A DNA stretch of 64,000 nt from an uncultured Alphaproteobacteria bacterium. Its GTDB lineage: Bacteria; Pseudomonadota; Alphaproteobacteria; Paracaedibacterales; CAITNM01. The stretch is taken from contig CAIQTY010000025.1 of assembly GCA_903874955.1 (NCBI GenBank), positions 119,839-183,838 on the forward strand, in the 5' to 3' direction. Under the pieces are notes generated by a model. The model did not search any database, had not been told where the DNA came from, and saw only the letters and a program-made list of their open reading frames with translations. The position numbers were made by a program, and so were the translations under genes. Positions 39,720 through 49,044 of this stretch are shown here, piece after piece. Numbering within the stretch: the stretch's first letter is position 1; each line of letters opens with the position of its first letter.

Positions 39720-40368
39720 CACGCCCACCAGCAATGTCTTGGGTTGATATATGCAACAATTTTAATACTAGTAATTTTTCACAAGCAAAATTATTTTTCA
39801 AGGCATCATACGTAGCTTGGGGATTTATTACATCGGTTATTATCACAGCGTCGATATTATCAAAATTCTCTTGCATGTTCAAAAAAACCACATTAATTCC
39901 TGCCCCTACAGCAACAAGAGCAGCAATATCGCGTAAATCACCTTCACCCGCTAGTGCGATGTTTTTCCATCCATTTTTTAAACACAACTCAAATGCGAAT
40001 TCACATTGATTTTTTGCATCCCTAAAAAAATTTAAGGATCTACTTAAATAATCCGCCACCATTCGTCTTTTCTCAGAAAAACCCTCGGGCGTTAAAAAAT
40101 AAGAAATTCTCTTGGGGGAAACCTCGCGCGCGCGAATCCAACCCTTAACTACACAGCGTTTGATATAAGCATTAACAAGACCCAAAGCCACACCTAGGTC
40201 ACCGGATAGTCTACGCTGAGAAACTTCAGGATTGCCCTCAACAGCACTCAACAGACTTAACAAAACCTTACTTTCAGCTTGATCTTTGGTTTTTTGGAAA
40301 GTGCTCAATGAATTTTTCACACAAGTGTTCATAACGAGAACAGTATTAAAAGTATCATCTCGGGTCAA
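39712..40368 (-). CDS. winged-helix transcriptional regulator (EPS-associated type) with C-terminal nucleotide-sugar-binding-like domain
   Basis: VLLSLLSAVEGNPEVSQRRLSGDLGVALGLVNAYIKRCVVKGWI; GWKNIALAGEGDLRDIAALVAVGAGINVVF. Confidence 0.72.
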   Translation of the reverse strand: MTRDDTFNTVLVMNTCVKNSLSTFQKTKDQAESKVLLSLLSAVEGNPEVSQRRLSGDLGVALGLVNAYIKRCVVKGWIRAREVSPKRISYFLTPEGFSEKRRMVADYLSRSLNFFRDAKNQCEFAFELCLKNGWKNIALAGEGDLRDIAALVAVGAGINVVFLNMQENFDNIDAVIITDVINPQATYDALKNNFACEKLLVLKLLHISTQDIAGGRDE

Positions 40369-40442
40369 GATATTTTTAGAAGATTTAACGCAGGAGGTAA
40401 GAAAATATTTTTATAATTTTACTCTGCTTTCAGGCGCTTATT

Positions 40443-41906
40443 TTATTCAAAAAGAACAGAAGCGGCCATTGATCGCGCAATGTCTATCAATTTAGATGGG
40501 AATATAATTAATCCAGATAACAAAAGGAAAATAAAAATAGCGATCACCTTTATGGAATATTTTTTTAAAGAGTTAATCGTATTTATTTTTATACTATTTT
40601 GATTGAGAATAAAAAATTTAAGAATATTCAAATAGTAGGCCGTACTTATCACAGTCGTAATTACTGCGATTATACCAAGAAAGTATGCCGATCTATTGAT
40701 AACACTTTCCAAAACATAAATCTTCGTAAAAAAACCTGGAAAAGGTGGAATACCCGCCAGTGATAAAATAAACAAACAAAATAAGCTACCCAGCATGGGC
40801 ATGCTTTGCATGATACCACTAAGATCTTTAATATCATTTATAGGCTTAGTACTTTTTTCAAAAACTATTAACAGCGCGAAGATTCCCATCATATTCAGCA
40901 CATAAAAAATTGTATAAATAATTGTTGAACGAAGCCCAAATTCCCCACCCATAGCTGGTCCCATAAGAAGAAACCCCATATTGCTAATGGCACTATATGC
41001 AAACATTCTTCGCAAATTCTGTTGCTTAAGTGCAGCCAAGGAGCCCCATATCATTGATAATACAGCAAGCCCTGCAAGCAAGTAACGCCAATAGGTAAAA
41101 ATACCATGAAAGGGGTAAGTTAGGAGATGAAGCAAACTAAACACAGTAATAAGTTTTGGAATAGTTCCAATAAACAATAATATAGGTAAAGGTGCTGCTT
41201 GGTATACATCTGGAGCCCAAGTATGGAAAGGCGCAGATGGAAGTTTAAAACACAGCGCCACGATAATAAAAAACATTCCAGCTATAGCTCCAGCATGCTG
41301 AAAATTATGAATATCACTATCGAAGAAATAGTAAAGCGTGTTAAAGAAACATGTGCCTGTAAAACCGTAAATTAAGCTCATACCAAAAAGCATAAAGCCC
41401 GTACTTATTGCCCCTATTGTGAAGAACTTAATTGCCGCTTCGCTACCTTGTTGATTATCCCGGTCAGCCGCTACCAAAAGATACTGACTCAAATGACTGA
41501 TTTCTAATCCAATAAACAAAGTAAGGAAATGATTGGATGAAAGGGCTACAGAACCACCAATGATCACAAACGTTGCCACTAATATCCATTCAAAGTACTT
41601 AATATTGTAAGTTCGCAGAAAAGACGTTAAACAGAAAATAGCTATTGCAGATATACTATAAAGAATAATCTTCGCATAAACAGAAAACGGCATATGAATA
41701 AAGAAGCTACTCCAGAAATACTGTTTCGATTTATTTGAAAAGAAAAGTAATACGCATAAAAAACCAAGAGATAAAATAATACTCCCAAGCGCTAGACGCT
41801 CTTGTCTCTTATTTTTTAATGTCCCAATTATCAAAGAAATAAGCGTGCTTATAGATATGATAAACTCTGGTATAGCTGGAATTGATTTTAAAATATTAAC
41901 TAGCAT
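40443..41906 (-). CDS. nuoN: NADH-quinone oxidoreductase subunit N
   Basis: Polytopic; KLPSAPFHTWAPDVYQAAPLPILLFIGTIPK; FAYSAISNMGFLLMG. Confidence 0.95.
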   Translation of the reverse strand: MLVNILKSIPAIPEFIISISTLISLIIGTLKNKRQERLALGSIILSLGFLCVLLFFSNKSKQYFWSSFFIHMPFSVYAKIILYSISAIAIFCLTSFLRTYNIKYFEWILVATFVIIGGSVALSSNHFLTLFIGLEISHLSQYLLVAADRDNQQGSEAAIKFFTIGAISTGFMLFGMSLIYGFTGTCFFNTLYYFFDSDIHNFQHAGAIAGMFFIIVALCFKLPSAPFHTWAPDVYQAAPLPILLFIGTIPKLITVFSLLHLLTYPFHGIFTYWRYLLAGLAVLSMIWGSLAALKQQNLRRMFAYSAISNMGFLLMGPAMGGEFGLRSTIIYTIFYVLNMMGIFALLIVFEKSTKPINDIKDLSGIMQSMPMLGSLFCLFILSLAGIPPFPGFFTKIYVLESVINRSAYFLGIIAVITTVISTAYYLNILKFFILNQNSIKINTINSLKKYSIKVIAIFIFLLLSGLIIFPSKLIDIARSMAASVLFE

Positions 41907-43437
41907 AATTCAGCTTAACATTTTGATCCAATTGAATTGGCTTAGCGTCTATGTGATTAGTATAGTGCTGTCTTATAGTCCTCCTAATGGGACTTATAAC
42001 AGGCTCAGTATAAACTCCTAGCATAAGAATCAGAGCCGTTAAAATTAGCAATACTGACTTTTCAAAAGGCTTCAAAGCCAAAAGATCTATGTAGTCTTTT
42101 ACATCTAATCTGGAATCAAGACCTAGTTTAGTTGATACTTTACCGTAGAAAACTCTTTTAACTAAACTAAGCATATAAGCTGCGCCCAAAACCATCCCTA
42201 ATGACGAAAAAGCTGTAATTATCGGGCGAACTGAAAAGTTATCGACCAATATCAAAATCTCTCCAATAAATCCAGAAGTAAAAGGAAGCCCAACAGAAGC
42301 AAATGAAAAAATAATAAACATGATACTAAAGCCTGGCATTATTTTTACCAAACCACCGTAATGCTCAATATCTCTTGTGTGAAAACGATCATAGAGCATT
42401 CCTACACAGAAAAATAAAGCCCCTGAAACAAGTCCATGACTTATCATTTGCACAATGGAACCAATCAGAGCATCGGGCTTAAAAGTGAAAATACCAAGAG
42501 TTACAACCCCCATATGAGCTACTGAGGAGTATGCTATTAGTTTCTTGATATCTGTTTGCGAGAGTGCTACTAAAGATGCCCAGATAACAGCTATTACACT
42601 CAGCACTGATATGTAGGGAGCAAAAAATTTACTAGCATCTGGCAGAAGAATGAGACAAAAACGTATCAACCCATACCCACCCATTTTTAAAAGTATTCCA
42701 GCCAAAAGTACCGATCCACCTGCCGGAGCTTCAACGTGAGCATCTGGCAACCAAGTGTGCACAGGCCACATAGGAATTTTAATTGCAAATGACGCCATAA
42801 AGCCCATAAAAAGAAAAATTTGTAAATGCGGGCTGATATGGAAATCTTGTAAATCAATATAGCTTGATGTTTGGGCTTCGGTAGAAAGTTTCAAAATAGC
42901 CAATAGCATAAACACAGAACCAAAAAGCGTATAAAGAAAGAATTTTATACTTGCATATACCCGGTTTTCACCACCCCAGATTCCTATGATTAAAAACATA
43001 GGAATAAGAACAGCTTCAAAAAAAATATAAAACACAAAAAGATCAGTTGCTGCAAAACTACCAATCATGAAAGATTGTAGCACAAGGCAACATATACCAT
43101 ATTCCCGCAATCTATCCTTTACTGAATACCATGTGCCAAAAATCATCAAGGTAGACAACAATGATGATAAAATCACAAAAAACAAAGAAACCCCATCAAT
43201 GCCTAATTCAAAATCAATCCCCGCACTTTGCATCCATTGATATTTTTCACAAAATTGAAATCCTGGATTATAACAATCAAAACAAAACCATAAACCTGTG
43301 GCTAAAATTGAATTTATACAACTTATAAAAGCTACTATTCTTTTCGTGTTTTCGCTGTTTTCCTTGCGAATTAATGAACAAACAAAACTCGCAATTAGCG
43401 GTAATAAAATCATTATTGATAAAATTGGTATTGTCAT
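41896..43437 (-). CDS. nuoM: NADH-quinone oxidoreductase subunit M
   Basis: KIPMWPVHTWLPDAHVEAPAGGSVLLAGILLKMGGYG. Confidence 0.97.
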   Translation of the reverse strand: MTIPILSIMILLPLIASFVCSLIRKENSENTKRIVAFISCINSILATGLWFCFDCYNPGFQFCEKYQWMQSAGIDFELGIDGVSLFFVILSSLLSTLMIFGTWYSVKDRLREYGICCLVLQSFMIGSFAATDLFVFYIFFEAVLIPMFLIIGIWGGENRVYASIKFFLYTLFGSVFMLLAILKLSTEAQTSSYIDLQDFHISPHLQIFLFMGFMASFAIKIPMWPVHTWLPDAHVEAPAGGSVLLAGILLKMGGYGLIRFCLILLPDASKFFAPYISVLSVIAVIWASLVALSQTDIKKLIAYSSVAHMGVVTLGIFTFKPDALIGSIVQMISHGLVSGALFFCVGMLYDRFHTRDIEHYGGLVKIMPGFSIMFIIFSFASVGLPFTSGFIGEILILVDNFSVRPIITAFSSLGMVLGAAYMLSLVKRVFYGKVSTKLGLDSRLDVKDYIDLLALKPFEKSVLLILTALILMLGVYTEPVISPIRRTIRQHYTNHIDAKPIQLDQNVKLNYAS

Positions 43438-45380
43438 AAACGCCCCATTATCAACAATATTTTTTTAGATAGTTGAGGAAACGTTTGCATAACAAGATAT
43501 GCCCCTAATATCAGAACAACACCAAAAATAGCAATAAAACCATAATGAAAAAGGTATCCAGTTTGCAGCTTTTGAAACCGATTTCCTAGCTTAAGAGCCA
43601 CACTCGCAAATCCATCTGGACCTAATTTATCGATTATTCCCCTATCACCTGACTTATAGACAAAGTCACCTAATTTAACGAATGGGATAGCAATTTTTTG
43701 GTAATAAATTTTATCAATATACCACATGTTTTGTAAAAATTTATGTAAGCTGGGAAATTGTTTAATAAGGTTTGAAGCTGCTGATGGTTTTACTAAATAT
43801 ATATAATAAGGAATAACGAATCCGAAAATTGCAAAAACAAGGGGAAGTTTTTCCACCAAAAAAGAAACATGACCAAGATTTTGTTGAACAATACTATCTG
43901 ACCATGTGAAACCAAGGGACTGGTCTATAAATAGCTTAAGGCCTACGTATCCCATAACAATAGAACCAAAAACTAACAAATATATAGGATATTGCATTTT
44001 CCTTCCCGCTTTGTGAATATGCGCAACGACATGTTCATCAGCATTCGACTTTCCATGAAAGACTAAAAACAGTAATCTCCAGGAGTACAGCCCAGTGATT
44101 AATGTGAGAATAAGACACAGGCCATAACACACAACATTAAAAGGAATTTTTGACAAATAAACGGATTCAAATATTAAATCCTTTGAATAATACCCTGCAA
44201 AAAATGGAAAGCCCGTCAGAGCAAGCGTTCCGATAATCATTGCAAAGTAACTAGAGGGCAAATAGGATTTTAATCCTCCCATCTTTGATATATTTTGTTC
44301 GTGGGACATGGCATGAATAACTGACCCAGCGCATAGAAATAGCAAAGCTTTAAAAAATGCATGGGTAAATAGGTGGAAAAAGGCCACAGAATATGCTCCA
44401 GCAGAACATGCCATAAACATCATCCCAAGCTGGCTACAAGTTGAGTAAGCAATCACCTTTTTGATATCAGTCTGCGCAATAGCAACCGTTCCGGCAAAAA
44501 AGCAAGTCGCAATACCAATTAACATCATCACTTGCTTTGCAATAGGCGCTAGTTCAAACAGAGGACTAAATCTTATAATCAAAAACACCCCAGCCGTTAC
44601 CATTGTTGCCGCATGCAATAATGCCGAAACCGGAGTAGGCGCCTCCATTGCATCGGGTAACCATGTATGTAAACCGAACTGACCAGACTTCCCCATTGCC
44701 CCAACAAGTAAAAACAGACCAATTGCGTTTAACCAGAAAGACTGTGGCAAAGATTCTGAATCTTTTAATAAATTAAAAAATGCATGAAAATCAAAAGTCT
44801 GAAATTGTGCAAAAATTGCACCAAGTGCTAAAACCAACCCAATATCACCGATTCTATTCATAACGAACGCTTTTATTGAAGCGTTAGTGGCCGAAGGTTT
44901 TTCATACCAGTAACCAATCAATAGATATGAGGCCAAACCAACCCCCTCCCAGCCACAAAAAAATTGTAGCATATTGGGTGCACAAACGAGCAATAGCATC
45001 ATAAATGTAAATAAATTCAAGTGACCAAGAAAAGTTAATTTATTAGGTTCATTTTGCATGTATTCAAGTGAATACAAATGAACAAGAAAAGAAATAAATG
45101 TGACAATTAAAATCATTGATGAACTTAATGGATCCAACAATAGTCCCCAATCTATTCTGATGCATTCAGATTTTATCCATGTAAAAAAATTAATGGGATC
45201 GTGCAAATCAGTATTTGCAACCTCATAGAAAATACCACAAGCTGCCAAAAAACTAATCCCTACGACAGCTACTGGAATCCAACAACCAGATTGGCGATTA
45301 TTGTAGGCTCTAATGTAGCTAAAAATCGCCCCCAGAAGCGGACTACCCAAGCACAGACATCCCAATTTGAAAGAGTTCAT
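43434..45380 (-). CDS. nuoL: NADH-quinone oxidoreductase subunit L
   Basis: GWEGVGLASYLLIGYWYEKPSATNASIKAFVMNRIGD; GLHTWLPDAMEAPTPVSALLHAATMVTAGVFL. Confidence 0.97.
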   Translation of the reverse strand: MNSFKLGCLCLGSPLLGAIFSYIRAYNNRQSGCWIPVAVVGISFLAACGIFYEVANTDLHDPINFFTWIKSECIRIDWGLLLDPLSSSMILIVTFISFLVHLYSLEYMQNEPNKLTFLGHLNLFTFMMLLLVCAPNMLQFFCGWEGVGLASYLLIGYWYEKPSATNASIKAFVMNRIGDIGLVLALGAIFAQFQTFDFHAFFNLLKDSESLPQSFWLNAIGLFLLVGAMGKSGQFGLHTWLPDAMEAPTPVSALLHAATMVTAGVFLIIRFSPLFELAPIAKQVMMLIGIATCFFAGTVAIAQTDIKKVIAYSTCSQLGMMFMACSAGAYSVAFFHLFTHAFFKALLFLCAGSVIHAMSHEQNISKMGGLKSYLPSSYFAMIIGTLALTGFPFFAGYYSKDLIFESVYLSKIPFNVVCYGLCLILTLITGLYSWRLLFLVFHGKSNADEHVVAHIHKAGRKMQYPIYLLVFGSIVMGYVGLKLFIDQSLGFTWSDSIVQQNLGHVSFLVEKLPLVFAIFGFVIPYYIYLVKPSAASNLIKQFPSLHKFLQNMWYIDKIYYQKIAIPFVKLGDFVYKSGDRGIIDKLGPDGFASVALKLGNRFQKLQTGYLFHYGFIAIFGVVLILGAYLVMQTFPQLSKKILLIMGRL

Positions 45381-45539
45381 TTTCTAAAAAATTAGTTTTA
45401 TAGTTCAATGTTATGCTTAATTTTATATAAATGCTAGTAATTGTATATTGGTTTTAACGACAACATGAGATTTAAGAAAATTTAACTACAATAATGACAA
45501 AAAAATTCTCTTAATAAGATTTATACCATATAATAAGGA

Positions 45540-45746
45540 ATGTCTTTTAGTACTTTTTTAGCCCTATCGTTCAGTTTGTGCGCAAAGTTTTTGTCACGCA
45601 TCGCTTTTACAGCATTAATAGGATATTATCTAGATAATTTTATGGGAACTTCACCATGGATAATGATTGTGTTCGCACTGCTTGGTTGCTATTTTGGCCA
45701 CTTAGCACTTGTAAAAATAGATATTAAAAAGAGAACAGATGCTTGA
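45540..45746 (+). CDS. AtpI/AtpZ-like small membrane protein
   Basis: 68 aa, two TM segments, LIGYYLDNFMGTSPWIMIVFALLGCYFG, directly upstream of atpB. Confidence 0.7.
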   Translation: MSFSTFLALSFSLCAKFLSRIAFTALIGYYLDNFMGTSPWIMIVFALLGCYFGHLALVKIDIKKRTDA

Positions 45747-46482
45747 TCCCTTAAAACAATTTAAGATACAACAGCTAGTTCAGTTATCCATAGGTAAGTT
45801 GGATATTTCGTACACTAACTCAGCACTTTGGATGACTATTGGCTTAGCTGTTGTTTATATTTTTTTCTACCTCTCTCTGCGCAAAGAAGCGGTTATTCCT
45901 GGACGCCTGCAGTCTTGTGCAGAACTTAGCTTCGTTTTTTTATCTGATATGGTCAAAACTTACATTGGCCATGAAGGATTGCCATTTTTTCCTTTTATTT
46001 TTACTCTTTTCTGGTTTGTATTAATGGGTAATCTACTTGGCCTTATACCCTATAGCTTCACTTACACCAGCCATATTGCAGTAACATTTTCTTTGGCAAT
46101 CGTAGCGTTTATAGCAGCTAACGTAGCAGGCTTCAAAAAACATGGATGGGGACTCTTTAAACTTTTTCTGCCAAAAGGAATTCCTCTATTTTTAGCGCCT
46201 TTAATGATTATTATTGAATTAATATCCTATCTTGCACGTCCTTTAAGTCTAAGCATTAGGTTATTTGCAAATATGATGGCAGGACATTTAATCTTAAAAT
46301 TGTTTGCAAGTTTTTGCGTAATGCTGACTGCATACTCTCTTAACGTTGCTGTCCTTGGGGTTTTACCGCTAATGTTGAACGTAGGCGTTACAGCTTTAGA
46401 ATTCTTAGTGGCTATATTGCAAACTTACGTCTTTACGCTACTAACATGTTTGTATATTAATGATGCAATCAACTTACATTAA
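45739..46482 (+). CDS. atpB: ATP synthase F0 subunit a
   Basis: LIPYSFTYTSHIAVTFSLAI; LARPLSLSIRLFANMMAGHLIL. Confidence 0.97.
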   Translation: MLDPLKQFKIQQLVQLSIGKLDISYTNSALWMTIGLAVVYIFFYLSLRKEAVIPGRLQSCAELSFVFLSDMVKTYIGHEGLPFFPFIFTLFWFVLMGNLLGLIPYSFTYTSHIAVTFSLAIVAFIAANVAGFKKHGWGLFKLFLPKGIPLFLAPLMIIIELISYLARPLSLSIRLFANMMAGHLILKLFASFCVMLTAYSLNVAVLGVLPLMLNVGVTALEFLVAILQTYVFTLLTCLYINDAINLH

Positions 46483-46500
46483 AAATCAGGGAGAATATTT

Positions 46501-46728
46501 ATGGATATAGGCGCAGCAAAAATGATTGGTGCAGGTCTTGCAATGACTGCTGGTCTTGGAGCTGGCATTGGATTAGGCAATATCTTCAATGGTTTAGTAA
46601 CAGGTATTGCCCGTAACCCAGAAGCAAAGGATGAAATTTTTCGTGCTGGCTTAATCGGTGCAGCATTAACCGAGGCGGTTATGCTCTTCGCACTAGGAAC
46701 AGCAATGACGATGTTATTTGCATTTTAA
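46501..46728 (+). CDS. atpE: ATP synthase F0 subunit c
   Basis: GAGIGLGNIFNGLVTGIARNPEAKDEIFRAGLIGAALTEAVMLFAL. Confidence 0.97.
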   Translation: MDIGAAKMIGAGLAMTAGLGAGIGLGNIFNGLVTGIARNPEAKDEIFRAGLIGAALTEAVMLFALGTAMTMLFAF

Positions 46729-46731
46729 GTC

Positions 46732-47175
46732 ATGCCACAACTTGATATCAGCACTTATGCCCCTCAAGTTTTTTGGCTAATCATTATTTTTTCAATAATG
46801 CTAGGAACTTTTATAGGAGTATTCCTTCCCAAATTATCGAAAATTTTTCAAAAACGATTTGATCAGAAGAAACATGCAGACTCTGAAATTGAAAGTTTAA
46901 TTCAGGCGACAAAGAGCTTACAGGAAAGCTACGATGAAAAAAAGGAAGCTGCGATAAAAAGTTCTCACGAATATTTAGAGAATAGTTTATTGGCAATAAA
47001 TGAGGCACATGAGAAGCGTTTCAATAGCTTAGAGAAAGAAATTCAGCATGAAATGACTCGTCTACAAAGCACCTACGAACAACAAATTAATAACTTCGAT
47101 GAAAATTATAAAGATATTATAAATGAAGCAGTTGACCAAATTTTGTATAAATTAGGAATAAATAATGGACGCTAA
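46732..47175 (+). CDS. ATP synthase F0 subunit b'
   Basis: MPQLDISTYAPQVFWLIIIFSIMLG...FLPKLSKIFQKR; coiled coil; follows atpE. Confidence 0.88.
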   Translation: MPQLDISTYAPQVFWLIIIFSIMLGTFIGVFLPKLSKIFQKRFDQKKHADSEIESLIQATKSLQESYDEKKEAAIKSSHEYLENSLLAINEAHEKRFNSLEKEIQHEMTRLQSTYEQQINNFDENYKDIINEAVDQILYKLGINNGR

Positions 47176-47635
47176 TATATATTTTCTCGTAAGTTTTTGT
47201 ATTTTTTGTTTTATTTTTAAAAAAAAGTTCTGGCCTTCGATTATTCAATTACTAGACCAGCATATTGAAGAGGTTAAGCATGAACTTCTTCAAAAAAAAG
47301 AAGCTATTTCAAAGCATAAAAAGCTAAAAGCATTATACCAAGAAAAGCTTCACAATCTTGATACAGAAATTAAAGAGATAAAAACCTCGACTTCTCAAAA
47401 ATTTAACTTTTTAAAAATCAAGCTAGATAAAGAATTAGAAATTCAATATGGGTACCGTCAAAAATGTTTTCATCAAATCATTCACAGAACGCATCGCCAA
47501 CAAAGCAAAATAATACAAACAAAGTGCGTTGAAGAAATTTTGCAAAAAGTTAAACAAGAACTCAAAAAAAAACAATCTTTTACTGACGAATATATGGTAT
47601 CAGTATTAAGCACGAATAAAAAAATACAAGATTAA
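47165..47635 (+). CDS. atpF: ATP synthase F0 subunit b
   Basis: N-terminal TM followed by a long charged coiled coil; position after b'. Confidence 0.82.
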   Translation: MDANIYFLVSFCIFCFIFKKKFWPSIIQLLDQHIEEVKHELLQKKEAISKHKKLKALYQEKLHNLDTEIKEIKTSTSQKFNFLKIKLDKELEIQYGYRQKCFHQIIHRTHRQQSKIIQTKCVEEILQKVKQELKKKQSFTDEYMVSVLSTNKKIQD

Positions 47636-47638
47636 ACT

Positions 47639-49042
47639 ATGACTCGCTGGAACCTTGAAACACTAAAAAAGGCTCTAAATGTTACTGTTTCTTTTCCAGT
47701 GACAGCCCATAATTTATGCATCGACAGCAGAAAGCTTCAAACTGGAGATATTTTTTTAGCACTTAATGGAGCGCAAAATGGCCATCAATTCGTGCGAGAA
47801 GCACTTGATAAAGGAGCCGCCTGCGCAATTATTCAAGAAAATCCGGGAAACACCAATCATACTGATAAACTTATTTTTGTAGAAAACACTCAACAAGCAC
47901 TTAATAAACTTGGAATTTATAGTCGTGCGGCTGCTGCAAACTTAAAAGCAATTGCTGTTACAGGAAGCGTGGGTAAAACCACAACCAAGGAAATGCTTCG
48001 TTCTACCCTCCATCATTTTGGTCCAACAATTTATTCCAAGGCTAGCTATAATAATCATCTCGGGGTGCCCTTGAGCCTTTCCCTTCTGAAAAATGATACC
48101 GAATACGGTGTATTTGAAGTTGGAATGAACCAAAAAGGAGAGATCGCACCACTTTCAAAAATGGTAGAGCCTGATATCGCAATTATTACAACAATAGCCC
48201 CTTCGCACATTGGCAATATGGGATCTATCGAAGCAATCGCTGATGAAAAATCTGATATTTTTGCGGGACTCAATCAAAACGGAACAGCACTTTTGCATGG
48301 GGATCACCCTATGTTTGAGAGGATGCGAAACCATGCCAAAGATTATGGCGTCAAAAATATCCTAACCGCCGGATGCACCCCAGGAATGGACTGTCGTCTA
48401 CTTCATTATCAACCAATGCAATACGGAAAAAGCGCCTTAATTACTGCTGAAATTTTTGGAAAAGTAGTAGCATACCCATTAAAATTTGCCGGAGAACACT
48501 ACGCTTTTAATAGCTTATACGTATTGCTATGCGCTGAAATACTAAAATTAGATCTTGGCCTAGTTTTACAGCAATTAGCAAAAGTTCAACCGGTTATAGG
48601 GCGCGGACAAATGTTAAATCTGCAGCTAGAAAATGGATTGCCTATCTTCGTATTTGACGATGCATATAACGCTAACCCGGCCTCAATGACGGCAGGGTTA
48701 AAATCTTTCTGCTCAATGAATCATGAAGGCAGGAAAATTGCAATAATTGGTCAAATGGGTGAATTAGGGGAATTTAGCGAATCATACCATTGCAAAATTG
48801 GCGAACTGCTTAATACCCTTGATATTGAATGTGTGCATGTAGTTGGTGCTGCAGCAAAGTGTCTTTTTGATACTATTAACAAAGAAAAACGCGGCCTTTG
48901 GTTTGAAACCGTTGATGAGCTAAAGAAAATTTTCATCAGCACTTTAGAAGGAAGAGAATCTGTTTTCCTAAAAGGTTCCCTATCACAAAGGCTGCCTGAA
49001 CTTGTAGGCCTATTGAAGAATCAGTTAATACAAGCTGCTTAG
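47639..49042 (+). CDS. murF: UDP-N-acetylmuramoyl-tripeptide--D-alanyl-D-alanine ligase
   Basis: IAVTGSVGKTTTKEMLRSTL; FDDAYNANPASMTAGLKSF. Confidence 0.96.
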   Translation: MTRWNLETLKKALNVTVSFPVTAHNLCIDSRKLQTGDIFLALNGAQNGHQFVREALDKGAACAIIQENPGNTNHTDKLIFVENTQQALNKLGIYSRAAAANLKAIAVTGSVGKTTTKEMLRSTLHHFGPTIYSKASYNNHLGVPLSLSLLKNDTEYGVFEVGMNQKGEIAPLSKMVEPDIAIITTIAPSHIGNMGSIEAIADEKSDIFAGLNQNGTALLHGDHPMFERMRNHAKDYGVKNILTAGCTPGMDCRLLHYQPMQYGKSALITAEIFGKVVAYPLKFAGEHYAFNSLYVLLCAEILKLDLGLVLQQLAKVQPVIGRGQMLNLQLENGLPIFVFDDAYNANPASMTAGLKSFCSMNHEGRKIAIIGQMGELGEFSESYHCKIGELLNTLDIECVHVVGAAAKCLFDTINKEKRGLWFETVDELKKIFISTLEGRESVFLKGSLSQRLPELVGLLKNQLIQAA

Positions 49043-49044
49043 CT

